A stretch of 64,000 nt of DNA. Source: Sphingomonas gei (GTDB taxonomy: Bacteria; Pseudomonadota; Alphaproteobacteria; Sphingomonadales; Sphingomonadaceae). The DNA lies in contig NZ_SRXT01000003.1 of the NCBI RefSeq assembly GCF_004792685.1, positions 372,001 through 436,000 on the forward strand, in the 5' to 3' direction. Numbering within the stretch: position 1 is the stretch's first letter; the number at the start of each line of letters is the position of its first letter. Below the pieces are notes generated by a model, which was given only the letters and a program-made list of their open reading frames with translations, was not told the DNA's origin and made no database searches. Positions 42,223 through 51,737 of this stretch are shown here, piece after piece. The position numbers and the translations under genes were made by a program.

Positions 42223-44880
42223 CTATTCCCCACCCTCCTCTACGGCAGGCAAGGTGAAGCGGAAACTCGCTCCTCCCTCGGGCCGGTTCTCGGCACTCAA
42301 TGTCCCGCCATGTGCTTCGATGATACGCTTGCTGATCGAAAGACCAATACCCATTCCGCCTCCATTCCCTTTGGTGGTGGTGAAGCGCGAGAACAGATGC
42401 TCCAACACTTGAGGCGGAATTCCGGGCCCGGAATCGCTGATCACCATCTCGATCAGCTCGGCGTCCAACTTATGCGAAGAAATGGTGATGACCCGTTCGA
42501 GCGTTCCGGAGGTTCTCAAGGCCTCCATGGAGTTGCGAAGGAGGTTGACCATTACTTGCTGTACCTGAATTCGATCGGCGAACATGAATGGAGCTTCAGG
42601 GTCGAGCTCGTAATTCACGCGAATATGGAATTGGCCGGTGCCGACGAGAATGAGGTCCACTGCATCGCGGACCGTTCGTTCGACTGATTCGGTGCGCATC
42701 TCGACCTCGCCGCGCGCCATGAATGCTCGCATGCGGCGGATGATCTCACCTGCTCGCTGCGTCTGTTCCGAACCCATGCGCAGCAGGTCGACGATGCGGT
42801 CGGTGCCTTCGCCCCGCTCGATCAGCATCCGCGCGGCGGCGAGGAAGTTGGAGGTGGCGCTCAGCGGCTGATTGAGCTCATGCGCAAGATCGGCGGCGAG
42901 TTCGCTCATTGCGCTCTGGCGCGATACGTGGGCGATCTCGGCACTCAGTTCGCTCAGCCGCTCCTCGGTGGCGAGCTGTTCCGAGAGGTTGCGAATGAAG
43001 CAGGTCAGTAGAGTTTGACCGTCGCTCCGGGCGACGCCGGAGCGGATTTCGATGGGGAACTTTCGTCCATTCGCCGCCTCGGCCGTCCCCTTCATGACCT
43101 CGCCGATGATCCCGTCGCCGGTATCGAGGAAGTGGTTGAGTGCGTCCATGTGGCTGACGCGGCGCTCCTCCGGGACGAGCATCGTCGCCGGCCGGCCGAG
43201 CACGTCGGCGGCCCGATAGCCCCACAAAGCTTCGGCGGCGGCGCTGAACTGGAGGATCGTGGCGTTCTGGTCGATCACGACCATTGCGTCCGGCACCGTT
43301 TCGAGGATCGAACGGAGCTGCGCCTCGCGCCGGCGCAGGGCGGCCTCGCGCTCCTCACGCTCGGTCACGTCGAGGATTACCCCCACGGTGCGCATCAGAT
43401 TGCCTTCGGCATCGTAGAACGCGCGCGCGGAGCCTTCCACTGCGCGGATTCCCCCCTGGGGCTGCAGGAAACGGTAACGGTAGCTGAACTTGTCGGCGCG
43501 ATCGCGCACGGTGCGGGCGATCGTTTCTAGCACGCGTTGCACGTCCTCGGGCTCGACCTCGGCGCGCCATTTCTCGAAATCGCTGATCTTGCCTGGAATA
43601 AGGCCGAGCCGCTGCTCGGTGCCCGGCGACCATTCGAGTTTGCCGGTACGGACATCCCATTCGAAAATTCCGAGCTCGTGCGCCGAAGCGGCGACCGCCA
43701 GCCGCTCCTCGCTCACCTTCAACGCCTCGACCGCCGCGACGCTTTGCGTGACATCGGCAACGTGGAGCACGACAACCGATGGTCGTCCCGGACTTTCGAC
43801 GCGCCGGGTGCGTTCGAGGATCGATATTTCGCGGCCATCGCGGCAGATCTCGAGCAATTCCTGGCCATCCTCGAGGCGACCGCGCATCCCTTGCGTGAGG
43901 CGGCATTGCGCGCGCAACAGCTCATATTTGTTGTGCCCGACCGCTTCCTCCGCGGTCCAGCCGTAGAGATGTTCGCAGCCGCGCGACCAATGGAGAATTT
44001 CGCCCGCATCACTGGTGAGGACGACCGTGGTCTGCTCGAGCGCCTCGCTCAATTCGACCATCGTGGCGTGGCCGCGCGCAACGCGAATCACCGCCCAATA
44101 CGCGATGATCGCTACGATCAGGATGTTGGCGAGCGTGACCAGAGAGTCGATTGCCAGAGGAGAGAGAGAGGTGTGTCGGTCGGCGAATTGTTCGAGAAGC
44201 GACGGAACGATCGGCAATATCACCGCGGCGGGCAAAACGATGCGGATGGTGCTCCAATCGCCGCTTCGGCGCATCAGCAGACGGACCGATTTCAGCCGGC
44301 TGTGGAGAATGATATAGGCCAATGTCAGCGCAACCGTCGCGATGGTCGACGGCAGCGAAACCGCGAACAAGCGGGCCGCGGCGCTTCCAGGCGCCGAGAA
44401 CGCCGTCAACACCCCTGCGACACCGATGAAAGCGAGGGTGAGCGCCACGAAGAGGCTGTTGGTCTCGCCGGACCATTGACGCACGCGCGCGCCGTAGCTG
44501 GCTGTTATGAGGAGCAGGAACACCGCTGCCGAATTCATCCCTGGCCGACCGGGATGCACTACGTCGTGGGCGGAAACCAGCGTGCCGAACAACAGCCGGT
44601 CGACACCGAGATCGAAGCCGAGGATGGTCTGCGAAAGTGAGACTAGCGCAATCGCGACGGGTATCGTCCACAGCGCCGCCGCGGTCCTGTCCCTCCCGAC
44701 GATCGAGGCGAGGAAGCCGAGCGAAAGGAAAAGGAAGCCGACCGCAGTAAGCGGCCAGACGGGTGCTCGATCGAGCCCGAAGCCGCGGAGCACCGGCAAA
44801 TCGAACAGCCATCCTGCCAACGGAAGCAGGCTGCACAGTCCCGCAAGCGCGACAAGGGCTGTCGCGACGTTCTTGGCCAT
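42223..44880 (-). CDS. FixL-like PAS sensor histidine kinase
   Basis: The 885-residue kinase has a membrane-spanning N-terminal region with about seven or eight hydrophobic helices (1-280), then three PAS segments (about 290-380, 395-510, 525-640) and a HisKA/HATPase core. The phosphorylated His is in AADLAHELNQPLSATSNF; ATP-binding motifs are NLLRNSMEAL, ISDSGPGIP and GGMGIGLSISKRIIEAHGG. The last PAS resembles FixL (MVVIDQNATILQFSAAAEAL, VPEERRVSH), and a His is near the haem-ligand position, but haem binding is unproved. ATG 44880 is used; the upstream TTG frame crosses a palindrome. Confidence 0.85.
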   Translation of the reverse strand: MAKNVATALVALAGLCSLLPLAGWLFDLPVLRGFGLDRAPVWPLTAVGFLFLSLGFLASIVGRDRTAAALWTIPVAIALVSLSQTILGFDLGVDRLLFGTLVSAHDVVHPGRPGMNSAAVFLLLITASYGARVRQWSGETNSLFVALTLAFIGVAGVLTAFSAPGSAAARLFAVSLPSTIATVALTLAYIILHSRLKSVRLLMRRSGDWSTIRIVLPAAVILPIVPSLLEQFADRHTSLSPLAIDSLVTLANILIVAIIAYWAVIRVARGHATMVELSEALEQTTVVLTSDAGEILHWSRGCEHLYGWTAEEAVGHNKYELLRAQCRLTQGMRGRLEDGQELLEICRDGREISILERTRRVESPGRPSVVVLHVADVTQSVAAVEALKVSEERLAVAASAHELGIFEWDVRTGKLEWSPGTEQRLGLIPGKISDFEKWRAEVEPEDVQRVLETIARTVRDRADKFSYRYRFLQPQGGIRAVEGSARAFYDAEGNLMRTVGVILDVTEREEREAALRRREAQLRSILETVPDAMVVIDQNATILQFSAAAEALWGYRAADVLGRPATMLVPEERRVSHMDALNHFLDTGDGIIGEVMKGTAEAANGRKFPIEIRSGVARSDGQTLLTCFIRNLSEQLATEERLSELSAEIAHVSRQSAMSELAADLAHELNQPLSATSNFLAAARMLIERGEGTDRIVDLLRMGSEQTQRAGEIIRRMRAFMARGEVEMRTESVERTVRDAVDLILVGTGQFHIRVNYELDPEAPFMFADRIQVQQVMVNLLRNSMEALRTSGTLERVITISSHKLDAELIEMVISDSGPGIPPQVLEHLFSRFTTTKGNGGGMGIGLSISKRIIEAHGGTLSAENRPEGGASFRFTLPAVEEGGE

Positions 44881-44937
44881 GGGTGGCCGATACTCTGCCG
44901 GCGCACCGGAACCGTTACTCACTCGCAAAATACCTGC

Positions 44938-44949
44938 CCCTGTACAGGG
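44938..44949. promoter_or_regulatory. CCCTGTACAGGG palindrome upstream of the kinase
   Basis: A perfect 12-bp palindrome lies 58-69 nt upstream of the kinase ATG and about 190 nt upstream of the amidohydrolase TTG. It is a candidate operator for either divergent gene. No binding protein is implied by the sequence alone. Confidence 0.35.
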
Positions 44950-45139
44950 TAAGCGAAGCGACCCGCCTTAACACTGAATGAATCGCGCTGGAAAGCTCCG
45001 TACATCCACTATGCCAAGTTATCGTGGGCGTCTAACTTTTCCATGAGATTTCAATGGACAAGCGGATACTTGCTTAATTTCGTGTTTGCCACGATCAAGG
45101 CGCGGCGCGCAGGCGCAACGAACAGGGAAGGAATCACGC

Positions 45140-46558
45140 TTGTCTCGACCGGTCTTGATCCTCGCCAGCGTGCTAGCGCTGGCGGGTTGTGCGGAGAATG
45201 CCCCGAGGGCGCGGAGCGCATCCTCCGAGGCCGCCGCACCGGGACCCGGAAAGGGCAAGGGCTATTCGCATGATCCCTTCCCGTCGACTTATCGGGCCTA
45301 TCCCGGCGCGCCGACCTTGCTGACCAACGTCACGATCCTCGACGGCGAAGGCGGGCGAATCGACAATGGCGCCGTGTTGTTCCGCGACGGCAAGATCGTC
45401 GAGGTCGGGCAGGGGCTGACTCCCGGAGCCGGCGTGACGGTGATCGACGGGCGCAACAAATACGTCACCCCGGGGGTGATCGATATCCACAGCCATCTCG
45501 GCGATTATCCCTCGCCCGGCGTGGAGGCGCTGTCCGACGGCAACGAGATGACGTCGCCGGTGACGCCCGAGGTCTGGGCCGAGCACAGCGTCTGGCCGCA
45601 GGATCCCGGTTTCGGCCGCGCGCTCGTCAATGGCGGCGTGACCACGCTGCAGATCCTGCCCGGGTCGGCGAACCTGTTCGGCGGGCGATCGGTGACGGTC
45701 AAGAACGTCTATGCCCGCACCATGCAGGCGATGAAGTTTCCCGGCGCGCCGTACGGCCTCAAGATGGCGTGCGGCGAGAACCCCAAGCGAGTCTATGGCG
45801 GCAAGGGCCGGGCGCCTGCGACGCGGATGGGCAATATCGCCGTCGACCGCCAGACCTGGGCCAAGGCAGTGGAATATAAGCGCCGCTGGGACAAATATGA
45901 GGACAAGGGCGGCGAAGCGCCGTCGCGCGATCTCGCGATGGACACGCTGCGCGGCGTTCTGGAGGGCGAGATCCTCGTCCAGAACCATTGCTACCGGGCC
46001 GACGAGATGGCGGTCGTCATGGATATGGCCAAGGAGTTCGGCTATCACGTGACTGCGTTTCACCACGCAGTCGAAGCCTATAAGATCGCCGATCTGCTCA
46101 AGGCCAACGACACCTGCGCCGCGGTCTGGGCCGATTGGTACGGCTTCAAGATGGAAGCCTATGACGCCGTCAACGAGAACCTCGCCATCCTCGAGAAGGA
46201 AGGCGCGTGCGCGATGATCCATTCGGACGACCAGAACGGCATCCAGCGGCTCAACCAGGAAGTCGCCAAAGCGCGCGCCTCGGGGCGCAAGGCAGGCTTC
46301 GACATCTCCGAGGCGGCGGCGTGGCGCTGGCTGGCGATCAACCCGGCCAAGGCGCTGGGCATCGCCGACCGGACCGGCAGCCTCAAGCCCGGCAAGATGG
46401 CCGATGTCGTGCTGTGGAACGGCAATCCGTTCAGCGTCTATACCCGCCCGCAGATGGTGTGGGTCGACGGGGCTTTGCTCTACGACGCCAACAATCCGAA
46501 GCTGCGGCCGGTATCCGATTTCGAGCTTGGCCAGCCGGGCGAGGGGGACGTGAAGTGA
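45140..46558 (+). CDS. Periplasmic amidohydrolase lipoprotein
   Basis: The 472-residue protein starts at TTG (45140) behind GGAAGGAA. It has a lipoprotein signal (LILASVLALAGC), so it is exported and lipid-anchored. The amidohydrolase fold is clear: VTPGVIDIHSHLGDY carries the HxH metal pair, further His residues are in LVQNHCYRADEM and VTAFHHAVEAYK, and the Asp is in AMIHSDDQNG. The C-terminal LKPGKMADVVLWNGNPFSVY is the usual composite strand. The substrate is unknown. It overlaps a second amidohydrolase-like gene as GTGA. Confidence 0.88.
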   Translation: MSRPVLILASVLALAGCAENAPRARSASSEAAAPGPGKGKGYSHDPFPSTYRAYPGAPTLLTNVTILDGEGGRIDNGAVLFRDGKIVEVGQGLTPGAGVTVIDGRNKYVTPGVIDIHSHLGDYPSPGVEALSDGNEMTSPVTPEVWAEHSVWPQDPGFGRALVNGGVTTLQILPGSANLFGGRSVTVKNVYARTMQAMKFPGAPYGLKMACGENPKRVYGGKGRAPATRMGNIAVDRQTWAKAVEYKRRWDKYEDKGGEAPSRDLAMDTLRGVLEGEILVQNHCYRADEMAVVMDMAKEFGYHVTAFHHAVEAYKIADLLKANDTCAAVWADWYGFKMEAYDAVNENLAILEKEGACAMIHSDDQNGIQRLNQEVAKARASGRKAGFDISEAAAWRWLAINPAKALGIADRTGSLKPGKMADVVLWNGNPFSVYTRPQMVWVDGALLYDANNPKLRPVSDFELGQPGEGDVK

Positions 46559-47865
46559 TCAAGACGCTGCTTCTTTCAGCGAGCGCGATGCTCGCGATTG
46601 CCGCCCCCGCCGCGGCGCAGTCCGTGGCGATCACCAACGCCAAGGTCGTGATTGGCGACGGCACCGGGCCGGTCGACGGCGGCACCGTCGTGATCCGTGA
46701 CGGCCGCGTCGTCGCTGCGGGCGCTGGAGTCGCCGCCCCCGCTGGCGCGCGGGTGATCGATGCCGGCGGGCGCTGGGTCACGCCGGGTATCTTCGCCGGT
46801 TTCACGCGGATGGGCATCATCGAGATCGACGCGGTGGAAGGAACCAACGATAGCTCGGCGGGAAGCTCGCCGTTCAATGCCGCGCTCGACGTGGCGCCAG
46901 CGGTCAACCCGAAGAGCAGCCCGCTCGCGGTCAACCGGCTCGAAGGCGTCACCCGCGCCGTGGTCGCGCCCGACAACAGCAAGGGCTCGATCTTTGCGGG
47001 GCAGGGGGCGGTGATCGATCTGGGCGCCGACATGGATCCCGTCGCCAAGCCCCGCGCCTTCCAGTTCATGGAATATGGCGAGGCGGGCGCGCGCGCCGCG
47101 GGCGGTAGCCGCCCGGCCGCCTTTGCGATGCTCAAGAACGCGTTGTTCGAGGTTCGCGACTATGTCCGCAGCCCGGCGAGCTTCGCCGATCGCGGCAAGG
47201 ACGCGCTGCTCACTCGGGCCGATGCCGAGGCGCTGGTGCCGGTGGTGCAGGGGCGGGTGCCGCTGCTCGTCCATGTCGAGCGCGGATCGGACATATTGAC
47301 GATTCTGGCGCTCAAGAAGGACGTGTCAGCGCTGCGTCTGGTGCTGGTCGGGGCCACCGAGGGCTGGACCGTCGCGCGCGAGATCGCCGCGGCGGGGGTG
47401 CCGGTGATCGCTTCGGCCATCGCCGACTTGCCCGAGAGCTTCGAGCAGTTGGCCGCGACTCAGTCGAACATCGGCCGGATGAAGGCGGCGGGCGTGCTGG
47501 TCGGGATCGGCACGATCAATCAGGACGAGGCGCGCCAGGCGCGCTGGGAAAAGCAATATGCCGGCAACCTCGTCGCACTCGGCAAACTGCCAGGTGCGAG
47601 CGGGCTGAGCTGGGGCGAGGCGTTCGCGACGATCACCTCGCGCCCCGCCGAGGCGCTGGGGATGGCGGCCGAGTTCGGCTCGCTCAAGCCCGGTCGGCAT
47701 GGCGATGTGGTGATCTGGGATGGCGACCCGCTCGAGATCGGCACCTCGGCGACCAATGTCTTCATCGACGGCGTCGAGCAGCCGATGACCAGCCGCCAGA
47801 CCCGGCTGCGCGAGCGCTATTGGGATCCCAAGGAAGGCGCGCTGCCCAAGGCGTATCAGCACTGA
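46555..47865 (+). CDS. Amidohydrolase-like protein lacking metal ligands
   Basis: The 436-residue exported protein (signal MIKTLLLSASAMLAIAAPAA, GTG start) has the amidohydrolase ends (VAITNAKVVIGDGTGPVDGG, RWVTPGIFAGFTRMG, LKPGRHGDVVIWDGDP). Where the HxH pair should stand it reads AGFTRMG, and the C-terminal HSD is also missing. It is probably a non-catalytic partner of the intact enzyme just upstream, with which it is translationally coupled. Paired intact/degenerate periplasmic amidohydrolases are known in several gammaproteobacteria and sphingomonads, by recollection. Confidence 0.82.
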   Translation: MIKTLLLSASAMLAIAAPAAAQSVAITNAKVVIGDGTGPVDGGTVVIRDGRVVAAGAGVAAPAGARVIDAGGRWVTPGIFAGFTRMGIIEIDAVEGTNDSSAGSSPFNAALDVAPAVNPKSSPLAVNRLEGVTRAVVAPDNSKGSIFAGQGAVIDLGADMDPVAKPRAFQFMEYGEAGARAAGGSRPAAFAMLKNALFEVRDYVRSPASFADRGKDALLTRADAEALVPVVQGRVPLLVHVERGSDILTILALKKDVSALRLVLVGATEGWTVAREIAAAGVPVIASAIADLPESFEQLAATQSNIGRMKAAGVLVGIGTINQDEARQARWEKQYAGNLVALGKLPGASGLSWGEAFATITSRPAEALGMAAEFGSLKPGRHGDVVIWDGDPLEIGTSATNVFIDGVEQPMTSRQTRLRERYWDPKEGALPKAYQH

Positions 47866-47939
47866 CGCGAATCGTTGCGGAACCCCGCGGCGCGGCGCAG
47901 CTTTACCCGGACATGACCGCGGCGAATGGAGAGACGCAG

Positions 47940-48299
47940 ATGACCAATCGCATTATTCTGTCGGTGCTGGGTGCGCTGGCGCTCGCCGGGTGCGGATCGA
48001 GCGGCGACGCGGGCGGCGCGAACGCGGTGGCCGACGAGGCGAATGCGACGGGCAATGCAGCGGGCGGGCAGAACGTGACCGCCGCGGTGATCGCGATGAG
48101 CGATCGCCAGCGCAACGTCGTGTTCATCCGCGCACTGCTCGACGCCGATATCGACTGCCAGGGAGTAACCTCGTCCGAGCGCCTGCCCGATCGCGACGGC
48201 AAGCCGCTGTGGCGCGCCAATTGCTCGAACAAGACCGCGCACATGATCAGCATCACGCCGGACGGCACCGCGAACATCGTCAGCCGGACGGATCGGTGA
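47940..48299 (+). CDS. Small lipoprotein, function unknown
   Basis: The 119-residue protein has a lipoprotein signal (IILSVLGALALAGCGSSG), a low-complexity Ala/Asn/Gly linker and a C-terminal domain with RNVVFIRALLDADIDCQGVT and PLWRANCSNKTAHMISI, including two cysteines that may pair. It lies 74 nt after the amidohydrolase pair. No family was recognised. Intergenic 48300-48547 shows nothing recognisable. Confidence 0.75.
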   Translation: MTNRIILSVLGALALAGCGSSGDAGGANAVADEANATGNAAGGQNVTAAVIAMSDRQRNVVFIRALLDADIDCQGVTSSERLPDRDGKPLWRANCSNKTAHMISITPDGTANIVSRTDR

Positions 48300-48547
48300 G
48301 TATCCCTTCTTTCGTTGCGGGGGATGAGCAGACTGAGTCTTTGCGCCGCAGAGGCTTAGGGTCAGTCTCCAGTTGTAAGCCACTCGCAATCAAGACGAGG
48401 GCGATCGCGCCGCCGCGCGCGCATCTCGCAGACGGAAAGTCACACTAGGGTCACAATATCGCGCATGTGCCGTGCCGCGCGGGAGCCATGCGGAATTCAC
48501 AAAGATCCGGTCCAGAGGTACATTGTGTTCGGTCGGGACCGACACTG

Positions 48548-49210
48548 TCAGTATGTGCCGCCGCTTGTAAGCGCTCGAACCCGCAAGCGTGGAAAAACCA
48601 CTTCGAGCGGCTTCGTGTCGGGCAACACATAGACATAGCCGCCCTTCCGCTGAAACAGCGGACGCACGGTCCTGCTGTAAAGGGCCGCGGGCACATTGAT
48701 GCAGCCGAAGGTAATGCGGTTGTCGTCGGGGGCAGGCGAGAGCATCCGCTGGCGCCGTCGCTCCCTCGCTTTCGCCCCCGGGGGGATGGGGTGAAGCGCC
48801 ACCGACGTGGCATAATCGACCCAGAGCACCTTTTCCTTCCCCGCCGCCAGCCCGAACTTCGCGAGGAAGCGCCCGGCGGGCGTCGTTTTTTCCGCGGGGC
48901 CGATCTCGGCGAGGTTCTTGCTGCCGACGCCGGGGCTGGCGTCATCCCCGACCGCGACGCCAATGAGCACCGGCGCCTCACCCAGCCGCTTTCCCTTCGC
49001 GTCGAACAGGACGAGCGACGCGTTCGCCTTGTCGACGATGATATAGGGAAGCGCGTGATTGTCCCCCGACGCGGCGATCCAGTCGGCAACTAGCACGGTC
49101 GCCGTAGAATCGCCGCGCTCAAGCTTCGTCAACGCCGGGCCTGCCGGCCGATCGTCGTCGGCTGCCGCTGCGCTCGCGAGCCCGGCAAGCGCCAGAATGA
49201 CATTGATCAT
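48548..49210 (-). CDS. L,D-transpeptidase (YkuD)-like protein
   Basis: The 220-residue exported protein (signal MINVILALAGLASAAAA) has the YkuD pattern: YIIVDKANASLVLFDAKGKR, KTTPAGRFLAKFG, VALHPIPPG and the catalytic Cys in NRITFGCINVPAALY. The usual SHGCxR motif has G-C-I-N here, so the conserved Arg is replaced by Asn, as in some divergent members. It would cross-link peptidoglycan or attach proteins to it in the periplasm. It is a single gene with no operon partner. Confidence 0.78.
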   Translation of the reverse strand: MINVILALAGLASAAAADDDRPAGPALTKLERGDSTATVLVADWIAASGDNHALPYIIVDKANASLVLFDAKGKRLGEAPVLIGVAVGDDASPGVGSKNLAEIGPAEKTTPAGRFLAKFGLAAGKEKVLWVDYATSVALHPIPPGAKARERRRQRMLSPAPDDNRITFGCINVPAALYSRTVRPLFQRKGGYVYVLPDTKPLEVVFPRLRVRALTSGGTY

Positions 49211-49283
49211 CGATTCAAGCGCTCACCAGACACGGTCGCCGCACCCGATGGGCGCAGAGAAATCGGGATTTCAGCTTCGTAGA

Positions 49284-49589
49284 TCAGTTGCGCGGCCGCT
49301 TTCCGCGATTTTCCTGCGCCTGCAGCCGCTGTTCCACGCCGTCCACCCGACCGTTGAGCTGGTCGAGGCGTTGGCCATGCTGCTGCGCCTGGCCCGAAGC
49401 GGCCTGCGCCTCCGCCAATGCGGCCTTGGCCGTGCCGTCGGTTTCCTGCAGCCGCGATTCGAGCGCATCGACTCGCTGGCTGACGGGTGCGATCTGCTCG
49501 CGCACGAAGGACTTGGATGCACAGCCCCCCAGGCCCGCCGCGCCGATCAGGATCACGACTGCGGGGATAAGCTTAATCACTGGCGACAT
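49284..49589 (-). CDS. Small coiled-coil lipoprotein
   Basis: The 101-residue protein has a lipoprotein signal (VVILIGAAGLGGC) and a mature part that is one coiled coil (VREQIAPVSQRVDALESRLQ, QRLDQLNGRVDGVEQRLQAQ). It resembles periplasmic alanine-zipper lipoproteins such as Lpp-like spacers, though not closely. It carries a basic C-terminus (RGKRPRN). ATG 49589 is preferred to the TTG upstream. Confidence 0.7.
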   Translation of the reverse strand: MSPVIKLIPAVVILIGAAGLGGCASKSFVREQIAPVSQRVDALESRLQETDGTAKAALAEAQAASGQAQQHGQRLDQLNGRVDGVEQRLQAQENRGKRPRN

Positions 49590-49716
49590 ATATTTTTCTT
49601 TCAACAATTAACCAAGCTGGACAACCCAAGCTCAGCGCCGGAGTTCCAACAATCCGATTCTGTTCGGCTGTGCATCTTCTCGGTTCAATGGATCGCCGCA
49701 GGCAGCGATCAGCCCT

Positions 49717-50331
49717 TTAGTCCCGCGATTTGCGCTTCGCATCGGGCGCGAACGGGTCCTTGGGTATCCGGGCCGAGCGCCTCGCTTGGCCTGCACGCGC
49801 GGCGGGCGCCGCCATGTGAATGCCAACGCAATTTCGCAGCTCCGCGACCGCCGCGCCGCTCCCGTCGAGGTCCAATTGCTCGACCGGTACATCGCCGCGA
49901 TAGATGTGCAGCGCCTTGGACCCGGCGAAATGCTGCGGAAATTCCCCGTCGAAGTTCGTGACGAAACCCCTTTTGCCATCCGTCGCCATCCCGATCACCG
50001 CATGGTTTGGATAGCCGCCACTGGTAAGCTTGAAGGTCAGTTTCCGCCGGTCCCTCGGCTTGATCGACCAATTGTCGTTGAGCACCGACAGACGATTGCC
50101 GCCATCCACATCGAGACCGAGCAGGAGAGTGGTTCCGCCATTCCCCGGATAGGTTCGGCTCAGGAAGCAGCCGCTTCGGTCCTTGCTGGCCGCCACCGTC
50201 CAGGAGCCGATATCCCGCGCAGGATAATCCTGTGCGGAAGCATGCGCGCCCACCAGCGATCCCGCGAAGGCGCCTGCTAGCAATAATGGGCGGACATTCG
50301 CCCGAAACCTGGCGGGAACTGGATCAAACAT
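49717..50331 (-). CDS. Exported protein of unknown function
   Basis: The 204-residue protein has a signal peptide ending near AHASA. The mature part begins QDYPARDIGSWTVAASKDRS and includes GCFLSRTYPGNGGTTLLLGL, a pattern seen in small invasion-associated-locus-B-like or unannotated periplasmic proteins, but not specific. Two cysteines (GCFLS and NCVGIHM) may form a disulfide. The basic tail contains KDPFAPDAKRKSRD. The ATG at 50331 begins MFDPVPARF. Confidence 0.6.
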   Translation of the reverse strand: MFDPVPARFRANVRPLLLAGAFAGSLVGAHASAQDYPARDIGSWTVAASKDRSGCFLSRTYPGNGGTTLLLGLDVDGGNRLSVLNDNWSIKPRDRRKLTFKLTSGGYPNHAVIGMATDGKRGFVTNFDGEFPQHFAGSKALHIYRGDVPVEQLDLDGSGAAVAELRNCVGIHMAAPAARAGQARRSARIPKDPFAPDAKRKSRD

Positions 50332-50495
50332 TCGGCACCTGTCTCCACGGCGAGCCCGATCGTCGGCGACGAACGCAATGCGACGGGGAACGCTCCGCAA
50401 CCGATTGAACGCATCTCCTCTGCCGTGTCGAGTCGGACATTCGGGGCGTCGCCATCGGGGGTGACGAACTCCGCCCCCGCGTCTAACGCCCGCGA

Positions 50496-51656
50496 ATGCC
50501 TCAATATGACGCCATCATCCTCGGCGCCGGCGCCGCCGGCCTGATGTGCGCCGCGATCGCCGGCCAGCGCGGGCGCCGCGTGCTGCTGCTCGATCACGCC
50601 AGCGACGTCGGCAAGAAGATCCTGATCTCGGGCGGCGGCCGCTGCAACTTCACCAATATCCACACCGCGCCCGACCGCTATCTCTCGGCCAACCCGCATT
50701 TCGCCAAGTCGGCGCTCCGCCGCTACACCGCGCAGGATTTCCTCGACCTGGTCGAGCGCCACCACATCGCCTGGCACGAAAAGACGCTCGGCCAATTGTT
50801 CTGCGACGGCTCGGCGCGCCAGATCGTCGACATGCTGCTCGACGAATGCGCCCGCGGCCAGGTCGAGATCCGCACCGGCCGCAGCATCGGCGAAGTCACC
50901 CATGCCGACGGCCGCTTCCGAGTCGGCAAGGACGAGGCCCCCGCGCTGGTCATCGCCACCGGCGGCACTTCCATCCCCAAGATGGGCGCCACCGGCTTCG
51001 CCTATGACTTCGCCCGCCGCTTTGGGCTCAAGGTGGTCGAGCCGCGTCCCGCGCTCGTCCCGCTCACGCTGCCGCCCGACCAGGCATTGTTCCGCGAGCT
51101 CTCCGGCGTTTCCACCAACGTGGTCGCCCGCGCCGGCAAGGCCGCCTTCCCCGAAGCCGCCTTGTTCACCCATCGCGGACTCTCGGGGCCGGCGATCCTC
51201 CAGGTGTCGAGCTATTGGCGCCACGGCGAGCCGATCCATATCGACTTCCTCCCCGCCCGCACTCCCGGCTGGCTGGTCGAGACCAAGCGCACCCGCCCGC
51301 GCACCACGCTCCGCAAAGCCCTGGCGGACACTCTCCCCGATCGCCTCGCCGAGACGCTCGCCGAGCAGCTCGGCCTCATCGCCGAGCTCGCCAATCTTGC
51401 CGACCGCAAGCTCGACGACGCCGAGCGCCGTCTCGCCGCCTGGCCGTTCCTGCCCAATGGCAGCGAAGGCTTCGCCAAGGCCGAAGTCACGATCGGCGGG
51501 ATCAGCACCGCCGATCTCTCGTCGCAGACGATGGAAGCCCGGAAGGTCCCGGGCCTCTATGCGATCGGCGAAGCGGTCGACGTCACCGGCTGGCTCGGCG
51601 GCTATAATTTCCAATGGGCCTGGGCCAGCGGCTGGGCCGCCGCGCAGGCGCTGTAG
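50496..51656 (+). CDS. YhiN/HI0933-family FAD-dependent oxidoreductase
   Basis: The 386-residue flavoprotein has an N-terminal FAD-binding Rossmann motif (AIILGAGAAGLMCAAIAGQR), then GKKILISGGGRCNFTNIHTA, the diagnostic signature of the YhiN/HI0933 family. LVIATGGTSIPKMGATGFAY and the C-terminal PGLYAIGEAVDVTGWLGGYN complete the fold. The reaction of this family is not established. It is followed by a DEAD-box helicase on the same strand after 81 nt. Confidence 0.9.
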   Translation: MPQYDAIILGAGAAGLMCAAIAGQRGRRVLLLDHASDVGKKILISGGGRCNFTNIHTAPDRYLSANPHFAKSALRRYTAQDFLDLVERHHIAWHEKTLGQLFCDGSARQIVDMLLDECARGQVEIRTGRSIGEVTHADGRFRVGKDEAPALVIATGGTSIPKMGATGFAYDFARRFGLKVVEPRPALVPLTLPPDQALFRELSGVSTNVVARAGKAAFPEAALFTHRGLSGPAILQVSSYWRHGEPIHIDFLPARTPGWLVETKRTRPRTTLRKALADTLPDRLAETLAEQLGLIAELANLADRKLDDAERRLAAWPFLPNGSEGFAKAEVTIGGISTADLSSQTMEARKVPGLYAIGEAVDVTGWLGGYNFQWAWASGWAAAQAL

Positions 51657-51737
51657 CCACTCCAGGCCTCCGCACTTCCCCCGCAACCCCCGAATTTCCT
51701 TGCCCTTCGGCCTCCGTGCCCCCATGTGCGCGGGTTC

